Source: Planctomycetaceae bacterium (GTDB lineage: Bacteria > Planctomycetota > Planctomycetia > Pirellulales > Pirellulaceae). From it: a DNA stretch of 34,143 nt. The DNA lies in NCBI GenBank assembly GCA_024225195.1, contig JAAEMV010000811.1:1-34143 (forward strand), given 5' to 3'. Every line of letters begins with the position of its first letter. The stretch's first letter is position 1. The notes beneath the pieces are model-generated. The model saw only the letters and a list, made by a program, of their open reading frames with translations, was not told where the DNA came from and did no database searches. A program made the position numbers and the translations under genes. Of the stretch, positions 19,101-26,125 are shown one piece after another.

Positions 19101-19663
19101 TTGCCGAAACCGTTGACATACCAGCGATTGCAGCGACGCCAGTTCAAATGGACGTTGGTATGATCCAAGCAATTAATTCAATCACTCGCTTCGACCGAGG
19201 TCCACAATTCAGCGAACTAGTTCCGGACAATTACATTTTTGAAAAATCAGCTACCCTGACTTCCACGATCGAGAACGCGTCCGAACAAGTCGTTAAAACT
19301 CGCTTCTCAACAGCAGACATCGCAGCCAGCCAATTTGAATCAATTTTTTCAGGCTCAGCACTGAGGTCTCTAAACGCCTTACAACTCGAAGTCAGCAAAG
19401 ACTCGCTGTTTAGTAAATCCATTCTTGGAACTACAACCATTGCCAGCGCCTCGCTGACCGCCGGCTATGTAATTTGGTTGCTCCGAAGTGGTGTCTTGTT
19501 CAGCAGTATGGTTACATCACTCCCCGCGTGGAGAACTTTCGATCCACTCCCTGTGCTTGGTTACCTCAACGAAGTCGACAATGAACAACTAGAAGACGAT
19601 TCCTTAGAAACCCTCGTCATTAATTCGAACCGTACTTCGAAGGCTGGAACTCATGAAATTTAA
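13175..19663 (+). CDS. Giant cell-surface protein: DUF4347, LamG-like and cadherin-like repeats
   Basis: A 2162-residue exported protein, probably for adhesion or surface contact. The planctomycete extracellular signature CQLEDRILYSASP lies at 38-50. A DUF4347 domain follows (about 100-265; HLFSHGESGAIQLG, ILIYGCEVAAGPEG). A concanavalin/LamG-like domain (about 356-540) is nested inside a tandem-95-type repeat (about 272-612). One cadherin-like unit (about 616-711) is followed by six near-identical 101-residue units, each starting LDDTAP. Six more divergent units end near residue 1930. An acidic linker and a hydrophobic segment at about 2082-2112 (LTAGYVIWLL, SSLPAW-type context DPLPVL) suggest C-terminal membrane anchoring. 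Asp-rich motifs such as TATDAAGN fit calcium binding. The gene overlaps the following histidine kinase by 11 bases. No ribosome site is evident at the start. Confidence 0.9.
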   Translation: MLGKIKKTILIFDPRKRATAIGKQIDLTSDTAHFRNMCQLEDRILYSASPIGVSAELPVEQVVSDSVTYHDFAQADPIADGDQISSADFLPPPPFESTHELFVIDSRVENLSELLNEQLSDESLNASIIEISSETDGVLQLTDILKSYTDLTAIHLFSHGESGAIQLGNTQLSAETFDSYSAQIETWGKALNEEGDILIYGCEVAAGPEGQWLINELATSTAADISASTDITGHSDLGGDWILESTIGSKPELPNWLSAVDQNWHSTLGVVANPDSFSTNENDALSVDSTTGVLANDVLENTGTTIVQSPELHFDASSDATANQTWENTSGIPNFDFSLPPTATNNPVIDGPPDITSAYLFDGTGTAELTSTFADLASDPTTEAVSFETWFRPTNDIISDAYLFEIGSVDSGTNLSIFKDNTDGTTKLAFTVNGTASIAVVADISSEVLSGAFIQAITTFNPLTGTAELFVNGTLVGSETNSSITDWSDSIDSPALGGSSGNSKIISGQAIFGSFRGEISSFSFYQSLLSNAEIEQDYASSTSFLSVANYDAISQLNGTILMETDGSFIYDPGDNFDYLTGAETATDTFNYTVTDNVGNTETETVQIQIFGQNDTPDNVTFSNTAINENTDTTGGYAVTNLFTSDADINDTFTYSIVGGADSGKFTIAGSELKLTDGLIDFETQASYSVQIETKDAENATFQKSYILNVNNLDDTAPVITSATNIAVDENAPANQVVYIATADDSADVSNGVTFAISGTDAAAFSIDQNTGDVSILTSPDAELKNSYEFEITATDAAGNSSTPHSVLLSINNLDDTAPTITSPINVDVNENVPVGLIIYTATADDSADVSSGFTFAISGADASNFGIDQNTGEVRILISPDADVKNSYQFDITATDADGNASAQHTVFLSINNLDDTAPTVTSATNATVDENIPASQIIYTATADDSADVTSGFTYAISGTDADSFTIDQNTGEVTILTSPDADVKNSYQFDIIATDADGNASDPHTVSLEINNLDDTAPTITSATNATVDENIPANQIIYTAIADDSADISGGFTFTIAGADASSFSIDPTTGDVSILASPDAELKNSYQFDITATDAAGNSSIPHSVLLAINNLDDTAPVITSATNVAFDENSPVNQVVYTAIADDTADVSNGVTFAISGTDADSFSIDSTTGDVSILASPDADLKNSYQFEIVATDAAGNSSTPHSVFLAINNLDDTAPVITSATNIAVDENIPINQVVYTASADDSADISNGITFALSGTDADSFSIDENTGQVAILISPDAESKASYAFTVVATDSEGNTSDPHDVTLIVNDINESPTAITPGAANILSGTDTTDGIKVADLETSDPDATDSFSYSIVNDLDSVHFKIIGAALHFDAGVVNGFLKSSYDIRIQVTDSGGITFESTFVLNVTLTNQPPTEITPGTISINENIDTTGGYDLGLISALDPDVFETFTYSITPGLDASNFTLGGTQANQLIFDDGEIDYESKSDYAVTIKVIDSQGNELESVLTVKVVDQNEAPSLISLSSSRIPENSDAVNGFAIGDLQTTDEDSGDTHSYEITGGVDKSNFSLGGINGTTLILSDPLVDFENKSTYQVEITATDSGGEEIKETLIIQVDDLNDAPSGINPGNFSILENQGTDAGFSLGTLTTIDQDSNDAFTYSIVGGLDKNSFEIGGILNDQLIITEANINYEAKDSYSVIIRSTDASLEHYDSLITVSVVDQNEVPTEIIQTEFSILENTQASNGISIGNLNTADPDSDESFTYSVIAGFDSSQFTFTGSTLYFTHDSIDFEQKETYLTSILVQDSGGNQLQELITVNVIDVNESPSDLLNTEFQIADNTDTTTGRILGTLNAIDPDAGETFSYEILDGDNSSLFSIGGANNDELILTAKTLDSAIQPLLSVDVKVTDSGGNTHTETIAVNIISFNSALLPSTFDINPPASTEEATVVTSEDESSISESEITPDEMIAETIAETVDIPAIAATPVQMDVGMIQAINSITRFDRGPQFSELVPDNYIFEKSATLTSTIENASEQVVKTRFSTADIAASQFESIFSGSALRSLNALQLEVSKDSLFSKSILGTTTIASASLTAGYVIWLLRSGVLFSSMVTSLPAWRTFDPLPVLGYLNEVDNEQLEDDSLETLVINSNRTSKAGTHEI
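15308..17125 (+). repeat. Six tandem 303-bp cadherin-like repeats
   Basis: Six in-frame units of exactly 303 bases start at 15308, 15611, 15914, 16217, 16520 and 16823. Each encodes 101 residues beginning LDDTAP and containing ADD(S/T)AD, ISG(T/A)DA or close variants, and SPDA. Long stretches are the same at DNA level (for example GCAGATGATTCGGCAGAT in units 2, 3 and 4), pointing to fairly recent duplication. Copy number may vary between strains, and assemblies may collapse it. Confidence 0.93.
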
Positions 19664-22535
19664 ACTATCTACCCGATTTCGCGTCGCAGTTGGTCAAGTT
19701 GGCCTCCTGACGAGTCTCCTTCTTCTGGCCGTATTATTAGGGTTAGTTCCCGATCGACAGTCGGAAATCCGGCACGGCCGCGCCGTCCTTGCAGAAGCCA
19801 TCGTCATTAAGGCAACTCCCTATTTCACACCCGCCGAGTCACAAAACCTACAATCCGTCATTAAAGTTTTCGTCGAACGAAACGATGCTTTACTGTCCGC
19901 CGCTGTCAAACGGCAAGACAAAACAACCCTTCTCAATGTCGGAGAGCATCGAGACAACTGGACTCCGATGAATACGGAGTATTCCTCAAACACCCAAGTC
20001 CGAGTGCCCATTTATTCAGGTGACGAACGATGGGGTCAATTAGAACTAAGATTCAAACCAGCCGATGAATTTTTAGGGTTTAACTTTTCACAAGCTCAAA
20101 TCGTTCCCTTAACGCTATTTCTAGCCTGCAGTAGTTTTTTTGTATTTTACCTCTACCTCGGAAAAATGCTCAAAGCACTCGATCCAACCAGCGCCATTCC
20201 GCCACGCGTTCGCTCTGCCTTCGACACGCTCGCTGAAGGCCTGATGGTGGTCGACCTGAGTGGGCAGATCGTGTTAGTCAACGAGGCTTTTGCTGATTTA
20301 GTTGGAGAGGAATTCAACGACTTGATTGGTAAGAAAGCATCTGACTTTGCCTGGGAAGCTGCCGACGGTTCAGCCATCTCTAAACAAAACTTGCCATGGT
20401 CCCAATGTCTCAAAACGGGAGAAGCACAGCGCAACATTGAACTCCAGCTTTTGGATCACCGAAATGAAAAAAGAACCTTTAGCGCTAACTGCACGGCAGT
20501 TATGTCTTCGGGGACGAAACATGGGGGGGTCCTGATTGGCTTGGACGATGTTACCCAGCTCGAAGAAAAGAAAAAAGAACTTGGTGTCGCAAAAGACGCG
20601 GCCGAAGCTGCAAACCAAGCGAAAAGTGATTTCCTCGCCAACATGAGCCATGAGATCCGCACACCCATGAACGCAATTCTTGGCTTTACTGATGTCTTGC
20701 GTCGCGGGTACGGTAAACAGAATGATCCCAAAAAATATCTCAACACAATTCACTCGAGTGGAAAACATCTCCTCGATCTAATCAATGACATCCTCGACCT
20801 CTCAAAAGTGGAAGCTGGTAAAGTCGAAATTGAAAACATCCCTTGCCAACCCATTCAAATTATCCGAGATGTTTTCCAAGTACTTTCAGGGAAAGCCGCC
20901 GAAAAATCAATCCAATTAGATTTTAATTCGGCAACGCCAATTCCCGAGACGATCATCAGCGATCCGCAAAGAATCCGGCAGATCCTGACAAACTTAGTCG
21001 GCAATGCGATAAAATTCACCTCCGAGGGAGGCGTTCGCGTCACGGTAAGCCTCCTTGATTCCGAACCTAGTCGATTGCAAATCCAAGTGCGTGATTCAGG
21101 AATTGGAATCTCAAAAACCCAACTGGATAACATTTTTGATCCATTCGCCCAAGCGGACACCTCGGTTACACGTCAGTTTGGTGGAACCGGTCTCGGCCTA
21201 ACAATTAGTAAAAATTTCGCCGAACTGATGAACGGTGATATTTCGGCTAAAAGTGAAAAAGGAGAGGGCAGTACATTTACGTTCACTACCGCCACCGGAG
21301 ATATCTCTCAAACGACGCTAATCCAACCCTCTGGCCTCGAGGGGACTGAAACCGAGCAAGCTAATGATTCCATGGCTTGGCAATTCAAGGGCGAGCGGGT
21401 GCTCGTCGTGGATGATGGCAAAGAAAACCGCGATCTTGTCCGACTGCTCCTCGAGGAGGTCAACCTACAAGTCACCACTGCTGAGGACGGCCAGATCGGC
21501 TTCGACAAAGCAATTCAAAACCCGTTCGACCTGATCTTTATGGATATGCAGATGCCGGTCATGGACGGCTACACTGCGACTCGCATGCTTCGAACTCATG
21601 AAGTGACTACGCCAATTTATGCGTTGACGGCACATGCAATGCAAGGATTTGAAAAAGGATGTCGCGAGGCTGGCTGCACAGGATACCTCACTAAACCGAT
21701 TGACATCGACAAACTGCTGGACACCGTCGGTCAAGAACTCAACGGACAACGAGTGAAATCAGACAAAGAGACTCCACAACACCTAAGTGCAAATTCAGAT
21801 CAAATTGACAGCAGGATTGTTTCAACATTACCTCAGGGTATTCCGGAATTCGATTCCATTGTCAAGTCATTTGCCATACGTCTCAACGAGGAACTTGAAA
21901 AACTCGACATTGCCATTGAAAACAGAGACTTCAAACAGATTGAACACACGGCGCACTGGTTAAAAGGTTCCGGCGGTACCGTCGGTTTCAATCAGTTTAC
22001 CGATCCAGCTAAACGGCTTGAGTATTATTCAAAACAGCAGGACACCGATGAAATGACGCTGGCTTTTGAAGAAATTATAGAGATCTCAAAGAAGATACAG
22101 CCCGATCCGAACGGGGATTCTGATCTGCGGCCCTCAACGGGCTTAGCAGAGTCCACCAAGGAGTCACCTGAACCAGCGCAACAGCAAAGCATGCAATCAG
22201 CATCCAAACAGTTCCTGCCAGATGCCCATGCTCAAATCAAATTGATGCTTGATGCCTGGCAGCAAAAGAACTACGGCAAACTAAATCGTTTAGCAATTGA
22301 ATTTGCTACCGAAACCGAATCGCTTGGCATTCCACTCCTCCCGGGCTACTCGCGTTCGATTGCTCGGTTCGCAGAGCAGAACAATAATGAGGAAATTCAC
22401 GCAACCTTTCTCCACTTTTGCAAATGGGCGGAAAAAGTGGAAACCGGCGAACTCGAACAACTCCTGAATGCTGGAACGTTTCCTGTTGTGCCGCTACCGA
22501 CCACCGGTTCACCAACCGCCAACCTGTTGCACTAA
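19653..22535 (+). CDS. Membrane hybrid histidine kinase with PAS, receiver and Hpt domains
   Basis: The 960-residue protein is a multistep phosphorelay sensor. Transmembrane segments at about 11-32 and 149-171 enclose an extracytoplasmic sensor region (33-148) of unknown fold. A PAS domain (about 186-300) and a short coiled linker lead to HisKA, with phospho-acceptor His333 in MSHEIRTPMN. The ATPase has its N box at Asn451 (NAIKFT), DSGIGI (481-486) and GTGLGL (511-516). The receiver domain has Asp631 in MDMQMPVMDGY. An Hpt domain carries His768 in HTAHWLKGSGG. A second, Hpt-like C-terminal region (about 856-932) has Ile882 where the His would be. The ATG lies within the last codons of the giant surface protein, so the two are very probably translationally coupled. 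No DNA-binding output domain is present. Confidence 0.95.
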   Translation: MKFKLSTRFRVAVGQVGLLTSLLLLAVLLGLVPDRQSEIRHGRAVLAEAIVIKATPYFTPAESQNLQSVIKVFVERNDALLSAAVKRQDKTTLLNVGEHRDNWTPMNTEYSSNTQVRVPIYSGDERWGQLELRFKPADEFLGFNFSQAQIVPLTLFLACSSFFVFYLYLGKMLKALDPTSAIPPRVRSAFDTLAEGLMVVDLSGQIVLVNEAFADLVGEEFNDLIGKKASDFAWEAADGSAISKQNLPWSQCLKTGEAQRNIELQLLDHRNEKRTFSANCTAVMSSGTKHGGVLIGLDDVTQLEEKKKELGVAKDAAEAANQAKSDFLANMSHEIRTPMNAILGFTDVLRRGYGKQNDPKKYLNTIHSSGKHLLDLINDILDLSKVEAGKVEIENIPCQPIQIIRDVFQVLSGKAAEKSIQLDFNSATPIPETIISDPQRIRQILTNLVGNAIKFTSEGGVRVTVSLLDSEPSRLQIQVRDSGIGISKTQLDNIFDPFAQADTSVTRQFGGTGLGLTISKNFAELMNGDISAKSEKGEGSTFTFTTATGDISQTTLIQPSGLEGTETEQANDSMAWQFKGERVLVVDDGKENRDLVRLLLEEVNLQVTTAEDGQIGFDKAIQNPFDLIFMDMQMPVMDGYTATRMLRTHEVTTPIYALTAHAMQGFEKGCREAGCTGYLTKPIDIDKLLDTVGQELNGQRVKSDKETPQHLSANSDQIDSRIVSTLPQGIPEFDSIVKSFAIRLNEELEKLDIAIENRDFKQIEHTAHWLKGSGGTVGFNQFTDPAKRLEYYSKQQDTDEMTLAFEEIIEISKKIQPDPNGDSDLRPSTGLAESTKESPEPAQQQSMQSASKQFLPDAHAQIKLMLDAWQQKNYGKLNRLAIEFATETESLGIPLLPGYSRSIARFAEQNNNEEIHATFLHFCKWAEKVETGELEQLLNAGTFPVVPLPTTGSPTANLLH

Positions 22536-22601
22536 CGACGCGGAAGGCTCCGTGGACTACCACGGTCAGGCCATTTTATGCATTCGGGCAACTTGAAATT
22601 G

Positions 22602-22622
22602 AATCGCCCTCAACGGGCGATT
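22602..22622. terminator. Hairpin between convergent kinase and dus genes
   Basis: An eight-base perfect stem AATCGCCC / GGGCGATT with loop TCAAC lies between two convergent genes. The T-run on either strand is short, so this is a probable but weak bidirectional terminator. A second hairpin (CCGTGG, loop ACTA, CCACGG) is at 22550-22565. Confidence 0.45.
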
Positions 22623-22650
22623 TGGCAACCCCCTGAAACAGCAAACGCAG

Positions 22651-23715
22651 CTAAGCGCAACTACCCTGAGCCTTGTGCATTCGACCGTCCGGATGGCAAC
22701 CGGGAAGATCAGAATCATAGAACTTAGCCAGGACTGATTCCCAATCTTCGCGGGAACGAATTTTCACAAAAGCTGACCTCACCGAATCGTGTTCGGGATG
22801 GAGAATCGAATATTTAATTCCGAACTTCCTCATCAACTGTCCCACACGACTCTCACCGTACAGTGATTCTGCTAATCGATAATGTTCCAACATTACCTCT
22901 CGCTGTTCACGAAGCGATGGAGGCTCAGGCAACTGCAAACCGGCGGCCAACGCGCGAGCCTGTTGAAAAATCCATGGATTTCCAATCGCCCCCCGAGCGA
23001 CAGTTACTCCGTCGACGCCAGTTTCCTCGATCATGTCGAGACAATCCTGAGCAGTAAACAAATCGCCGCTGCCTAAAATTACTTTATCACCAGCGTGCTG
23101 TTTTAATTCCTTCAAAAACTCCCATTTACTCGGGCCGACATAGCGCTGAGTGACCGTCCGGCCATGCACGGTGATTGCCGCAACTCCCAACTCAAATGCT
23201 CCATCGAGAATTTCAAAAAAGTTATCTCGACTTTCGGTCGAGTCATCAATCCCCCGCCGCATCTTTACCGTCACTGGGATGTCCGAAGGAACGTTATCGC
23301 GCGTCTGTTTAACAATCTCTAAAGCAACTTTTGGTTGACTAAGATGAAATCCACCTCGGCAGCGGCCAAGAACTTTTTTGACTGGGCAGCCAAAATTAAT
23401 ATCGATCACATCAAAACCGGCTTCGACCAGTTTCATTGCACCCAAAGCAAACTGCTCGGGTTCGGCACCCATTAGTTGCCCGCCAACCGGGTGCTCTTCT
23501 TCAGAAATATGCAAAAAGTGACTGGTCCGCTTTCGCTCTTTCAAATTAACAAGAAATTCATCCAGCATGACTTCGCAAATTGAATACGGCGCGCCAAGCC
23601 GCCGGGCGATCACTCGCATCGGCCAATCGCTGTATCCTGACAAGGCAGCCTGCACGATTGGGAATCCAATTTCGACAGACCCAAGCTTCAGTGGTTTTAG
23701 ACTTACAGATTCCAT
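22651..23715 (-). CDS. dus: tRNA-dihydrouridine synthase
   Basis: This FMN- and NADPH-dependent enzyme reduces particular uridines in tRNA. The 354-residue protein is a TIM barrel starting PIVQAALSGYSDWPMR (19-34). It has the catalytic cysteine in INFGCPVKKV (Cys110), then VTVKMRRG and ITVHGRTVTQRY, and the phosphate-binding ARGAIGNPWIF near the end of the barrel. A helical C-terminal domain follows. The segment GRCRGGFHL replaces the more usual glycine- and alanine-rich loop, so I do not assign it to DusA, DusB or DusC. An open frame extends to a TTG at 23793, but the added residues (Lys- and Phe-rich) do not fit the barrel start, so the ATG at 23715 is chosen, although its ribosome site is weak. 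Confidence 0.9.
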   Translation of the reverse strand: MESVSLKPLKLGSVEIGFPIVQAALSGYSDWPMRVIARRLGAPYSICEVMLDEFLVNLKERKRTSHFLHISEEEHPVGGQLMGAEPEQFALGAMKLVEAGFDVIDINFGCPVKKVLGRCRGGFHLSQPKVALEIVKQTRDNVPSDIPVTVKMRRGIDDSTESRDNFFEILDGAFELGVAAITVHGRTVTQRYVGPSKWEFLKELKQHAGDKVILGSGDLFTAQDCLDMIEETGVDGVTVARGAIGNPWIFQQARALAAGLQLPEPPSLREQREVMLEHYRLAESLYGESRVGQLMRKFGIKYSILHPEHDSVRSAFVKIRSREDWESVLAKFYDSDLPGCHPDGRMHKAQGSCA

Positions 23716-24026
23716 AGAATTGGCTGAAAATAAGTGTTTTTTGTGATTGAGTACTGGTTTCGCAAAAAAGAATGTGACTTTTTTGTCAAGCAAAACCCAA
23801 ATCCGGATTAAGAAAATAAACAGGATTAGTTAATCTTTGGATATCTTACGTCGATTTGCCATTCTGAGATAGAGTTATCCTTATACGAATTGGGCGAGTT
23901 CTTTTTTTGTTGCCAACATCCGAACATTTAACCAATTCCCGGTGGTAAGCATCCCCCACAACCGCCGATCAATTTACGACTTAAATCTGCGATCTTGTTC
24001 AACCGATACTTCGGAGCGTCTTTGCT
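23716..24026. other. Intergenic region between divergent dus and DUF2726 genes
   Basis: This AT-rich stretch of 311 bases should hold promoters for both genes. On the minus strand a perfect TTGACA is present near 23787, but no good -10 box follows at 16-18 bases. I see no gene or strong hairpin here. Confidence 0.5.
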
Positions 24027-24527
24027 ATGGAAGCAGTATTACAAAGCCTCATCGATTGGTGGCCATTCTGGCTCGGGTTGGCGATTCTCGCGGCCTTGAT
24101 CCTCTTGATGCAAATCTGGGCGCTTCCCCGAAACTTGCCCTACCTTGCCCGCGGTCAACTCGTAACCAAAAGCGAACTGAAATTCTACAAATCACTTTCA
24201 AAAGCAGTGCAGGACGATTTTCAAATATTCGCCATGGTTAGGATTGCCGACTTATTACGTGTCGAAAAAAATAACAAACACCGTCGCAAATGGCTCAACA
24301 AAATCCTGGCCAAACATATTGATTTTGTGCTGTGCGACCCGGGCACTCTCAAACCGTTGGTTTGTATTGAACTCGATGACATCTCACACCAGAGACCCGA
24401 GCGGATCGAAAGAGATAAATTCGTCAACCAGGCTTTTAAATCCGCCCAACTTCCGTTGCTTAGGATTCCAACGCAACCAGAATATCGGTCTCGGGAAATC
24501 CGTGAACTAATCGAAAACGTTCGTTAG
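24027..24527 (+). CDS. Membrane-anchored DUF2726 domain protein
   Basis: The 166-residue protein has one hydrophobic segment (about 12-32; FWLGLAILAALILLMQIW) near its N terminus. A cytoplasmic DUF2726-type domain follows (about 48-160). The domain shows the family features: a start like KSELKFYKSL, then IDFVLCDPGTLKPLVCIELDD (the Asp and the Glu-Leu-Asp resemble the active-site arrangement of PD-(D/E)XK nucleases), RDKFVNQAF and LPLLRIP. The role of DUF2726 proteins is not established; a nuclease-like activity is inference from fold similarity only. GGAG at 24012-24015 lies 11 bases before the ATG, slightly far. The Nudix gene follows after 187 bases. Confidence 0.8.
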   Translation: MEAVLQSLIDWWPFWLGLAILAALILLMQIWALPRNLPYLARGQLVTKSELKFYKSLSKAVQDDFQIFAMVRIADLLRVEKNNKHRRKWLNKILAKHIDFVLCDPGTLKPLVCIELDDISHQRPERIERDKFVNQAFKSAQLPLLRIPTQPEYRSREIRELIENVR

Positions 24528-24714
24528 GCTTAAACTCAACAAGCAACGCTGATTGATATAAATTGGGAGCCATCCTTTGATTCGGTCGCGCAGGCGGCAT
24601 GCCCCAAAAGTTTCATTACCAACCCCTCCCTTACCCTTTGCGCAGCTTTAGCTAGACTTTTAACTCGATCTCAATCCACCGTCTCCAATTTTAAAACACC
24701 GTGCAGTTTAAGTA

Positions 24715-25122
24715 ATGAGCGATTTTCCCAAACGTGCTGCTGTTGCCGTTATTGTTGATGGGCCTAAGTTTCTGACGATCCTCCGGTCACAGTCAGTGCG
24801 TGCACCGGGGCAAATTTGTTTTCCAGGCGGCGGAATTGAAGTGGCAGAATCGCCCCAAGCAGCCACCGTTCGGGAGATGCGTGAAGAACTCGGACTCGAT
24901 GTCACCGCCCAAAAAGAAATATGGAAGAGTGTATCACCCCGAGGTCTTGAAATTCACTGGTGGAAAACAGTAATTGAAGCTGGGCAAACAATCGTTCCGA
25001 ATCCTGACGAAGTCGAGTCCTTCAGTTGGCTGACGGCCAGAGAAATAGTGGCCTGCTCAAATTTACTAGAAAGCAACCGCTGCTTTTTCGAAGCCCTCGA
25101 GAACGGCGTATTTTCAATCTAG
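24715..25122 (+). CDS. Nudix hydrolase
   Basis: Nudix enzymes hydrolyse nucleoside diphosphates linked to other groups. This 135-residue protein is a single Nudix domain with a complete Nudix box at 39-61: Gly39, Glu45, then REMREELGL (53-61). This fits the GX5EX7REUXEEXGU pattern at every fixed place. The divalent metal would be bound by Glu54, Glu57 and Glu58. The substrate cannot be named: MutT-like cleaning of oxidised nucleotides and other sugar-nucleotide or coenzyme substrates are all possible. No signal peptide. No ribosome site is visible at the ATG. Confidence 0.92.
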   Translation: MSDFPKRAAVAVIVDGPKFLTILRSQSVRAPGQICFPGGGIEVAESPQAATVREMREELGLDVTAQKEIWKSVSPRGLEIHWWKTVIEAGQTIVPNPDEVESFSWLTAREIVACSNLLESNRCFFEALENGVFSI

Positions 25123-25677
25123 CGTCTCTCTTGCTCATTCGGTGCGGTAAACACGGCCTAAAAAGATGCTAGAGCTTCTCAGCGTAGAACTCAACCTATT
25201 TATCTTTGAATCAACGTGCCGGAACTGGTTCGCCAGTTCATTACAAAACAACCTTGCAGTGCTCGAACTGTTTGAGCTTCTTTATGGAAAGTGACGGCAG
25301 AAAGACAACCCTCGATGCTTGTTCAAAATAGATCACTCACTCTGTTAGCTTGAAGGGGCTTGAAGAAGATCCACAGAAAGAAGCTAACTAAGGTTTGAGA
25401 ATCACCATCAACTCAAAGACTAAAAGAGAAGAGAAAACGCCTAAAAGTACATCGCACACAAACGGAAGATTGACTTGGCCAGTGTCATTTCACGCTTTGC
25501 CACCAAAGAAAACGCTTTTGACCGAATTCTTGATCTGTCGGTTTGGGAATTGATGTCTGGACGTTTTCTTGTTGATTGAAACGGCTCAAGGAGTTTGGCT
25601 CTCCCCTGCTCCCAATTTCAATCAACCACTTTTCTTATACAGACCCAGCCTGCATTGGTTTCTTTCACAGGAAATAA
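25123..25677. other. Gene-free, inverted-repeat-rich stretch (candidate structured RNA)
   Basis: No convincing coding frame. Between 25222 and 25626 there are several strong inverted repeats: GAACTGG / CCAGTTC closed by a TTCG tetraloop (25222-25239); GCTCGAA / TTTGAGC (25261-25277) followed by TTCTTT; GTTAGCTT / AAGCTAAC (25344-25351 and 25381-25388); AAGAAAACG / CGTTTTCTT (25506-25514 and 25562-25570), immediately followed by GTTGATTGAAA / TTTCAATCAAC (25571-25581 and 25616-25626). The last two helices abut and could stack. I could not match the region to tmRNA, RNase P RNA, SRP RNA or a tRNA. The strand of any transcript is unknown. Confidence 0.45.
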
Positions 25678-25950
25678 GTCCTTCTAAAACTGGCAACAGA
25701 GTCTGAGGCAGATCGATTAAGCGTGACACCCGAACTACGAAAGTTAGCCTTCGATTCGCAATCGCTTTCCGACGATTCCGATGATAAGCAATGGGCCAAT
25801 GGACGCTTCAGAGGTTTTCCGATTAATTGCCGACCAGAGCAAACCGAAGCTCTCGAATGATTCAATTCACTGTTGGCAGAGGAGCGTGGCACCCGCGCAG
25901 GCAAAAGAAGCCATGAATTGGTCAAAATTTGGTGTCAATCGACTTTCTAG
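25678..25950 (+). pseudogene. Possible remnant of a coding region with an internal TGA
   Basis: One frame is open for 60 codons from 25678, is broken by a TGA at 25858-25860 and continues in the same frame for 29 codons to a TAG at 25948-25950. The translation looks protein-like on both sides of the stop: LATESEADRLSVTPELRK early, FRGFPINCRPEQTEALE before the stop and LLAEERGTRAGKRSHELVK after it. There is no ATG and no ribosome site; a stop (TAA) precedes it at 25675-25677. I do not recognise a family. It may be a decayed gene or a chance frame. Confidence 0.3.
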
Positions 25951-25963
25951 GCAGCATTTACGA

Positions 25964-25992
25964 TTGTAAAAGCCTGAATGAACCGATATAGT
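25964..25992 (+). promoter_or_regulatory. Probable promoter of rpsB
   Basis: TTGTAA (25964-25969), a spacer of 17 and TATAGT (25987-25992) match the sigma-70 pattern at four and five places. Transcription would start near 25999, giving a leader of about 127 bases before rpsB. The -35 lies just after the stop of the possible broken frame. Confidence 0.5.
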
Positions 25993-26005
25993 TTTCGTTC
26001 CTAGA

Positions 26006-26096
26006 GCGTGGAATTTGTCCACGCCTAACGTTTTCAACCCTTTTTGATCCCATCGGTGCTGCTCCTGCCATAAGGACAGTAAAGGCAATTTTTGCC
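26006..26096 (+). promoter_or_regulatory. Structured rpsB leader
   Basis: Two hairpins lie in the predicted leader: GCGTGGA / TCCACGC with a five-base loop (26006-26024) and GGCAA / TTGCC with a three-base loop (26084-26096). The first would be almost at the 5' end of the transcript. Ribosomal protein S2 controls its own operon through the mRNA leader in other bacteria, so a similar role is possible here but not shown. Confidence 0.35.
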
Positions 26097-26125
26097 GAGA
26101 AAACCGGTAGTGATGGAGTAAATTC

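Noticed and set aside
23716-23793. N-terminal extension of the dihydrouridine synthase from a TTG start
   Set aside because: The additional 26 residues are Lys- and Phe-rich, do not fit the barrel and lack a better ribosome site than the ATG at 23715.
25665-25925. Minus-strand frame of 86 codons in the gene-free stretch
   Set aside because: It is the antisense shadow of the possible broken plus-strand frame, rich in Ser and Arg, with no ribosome site.
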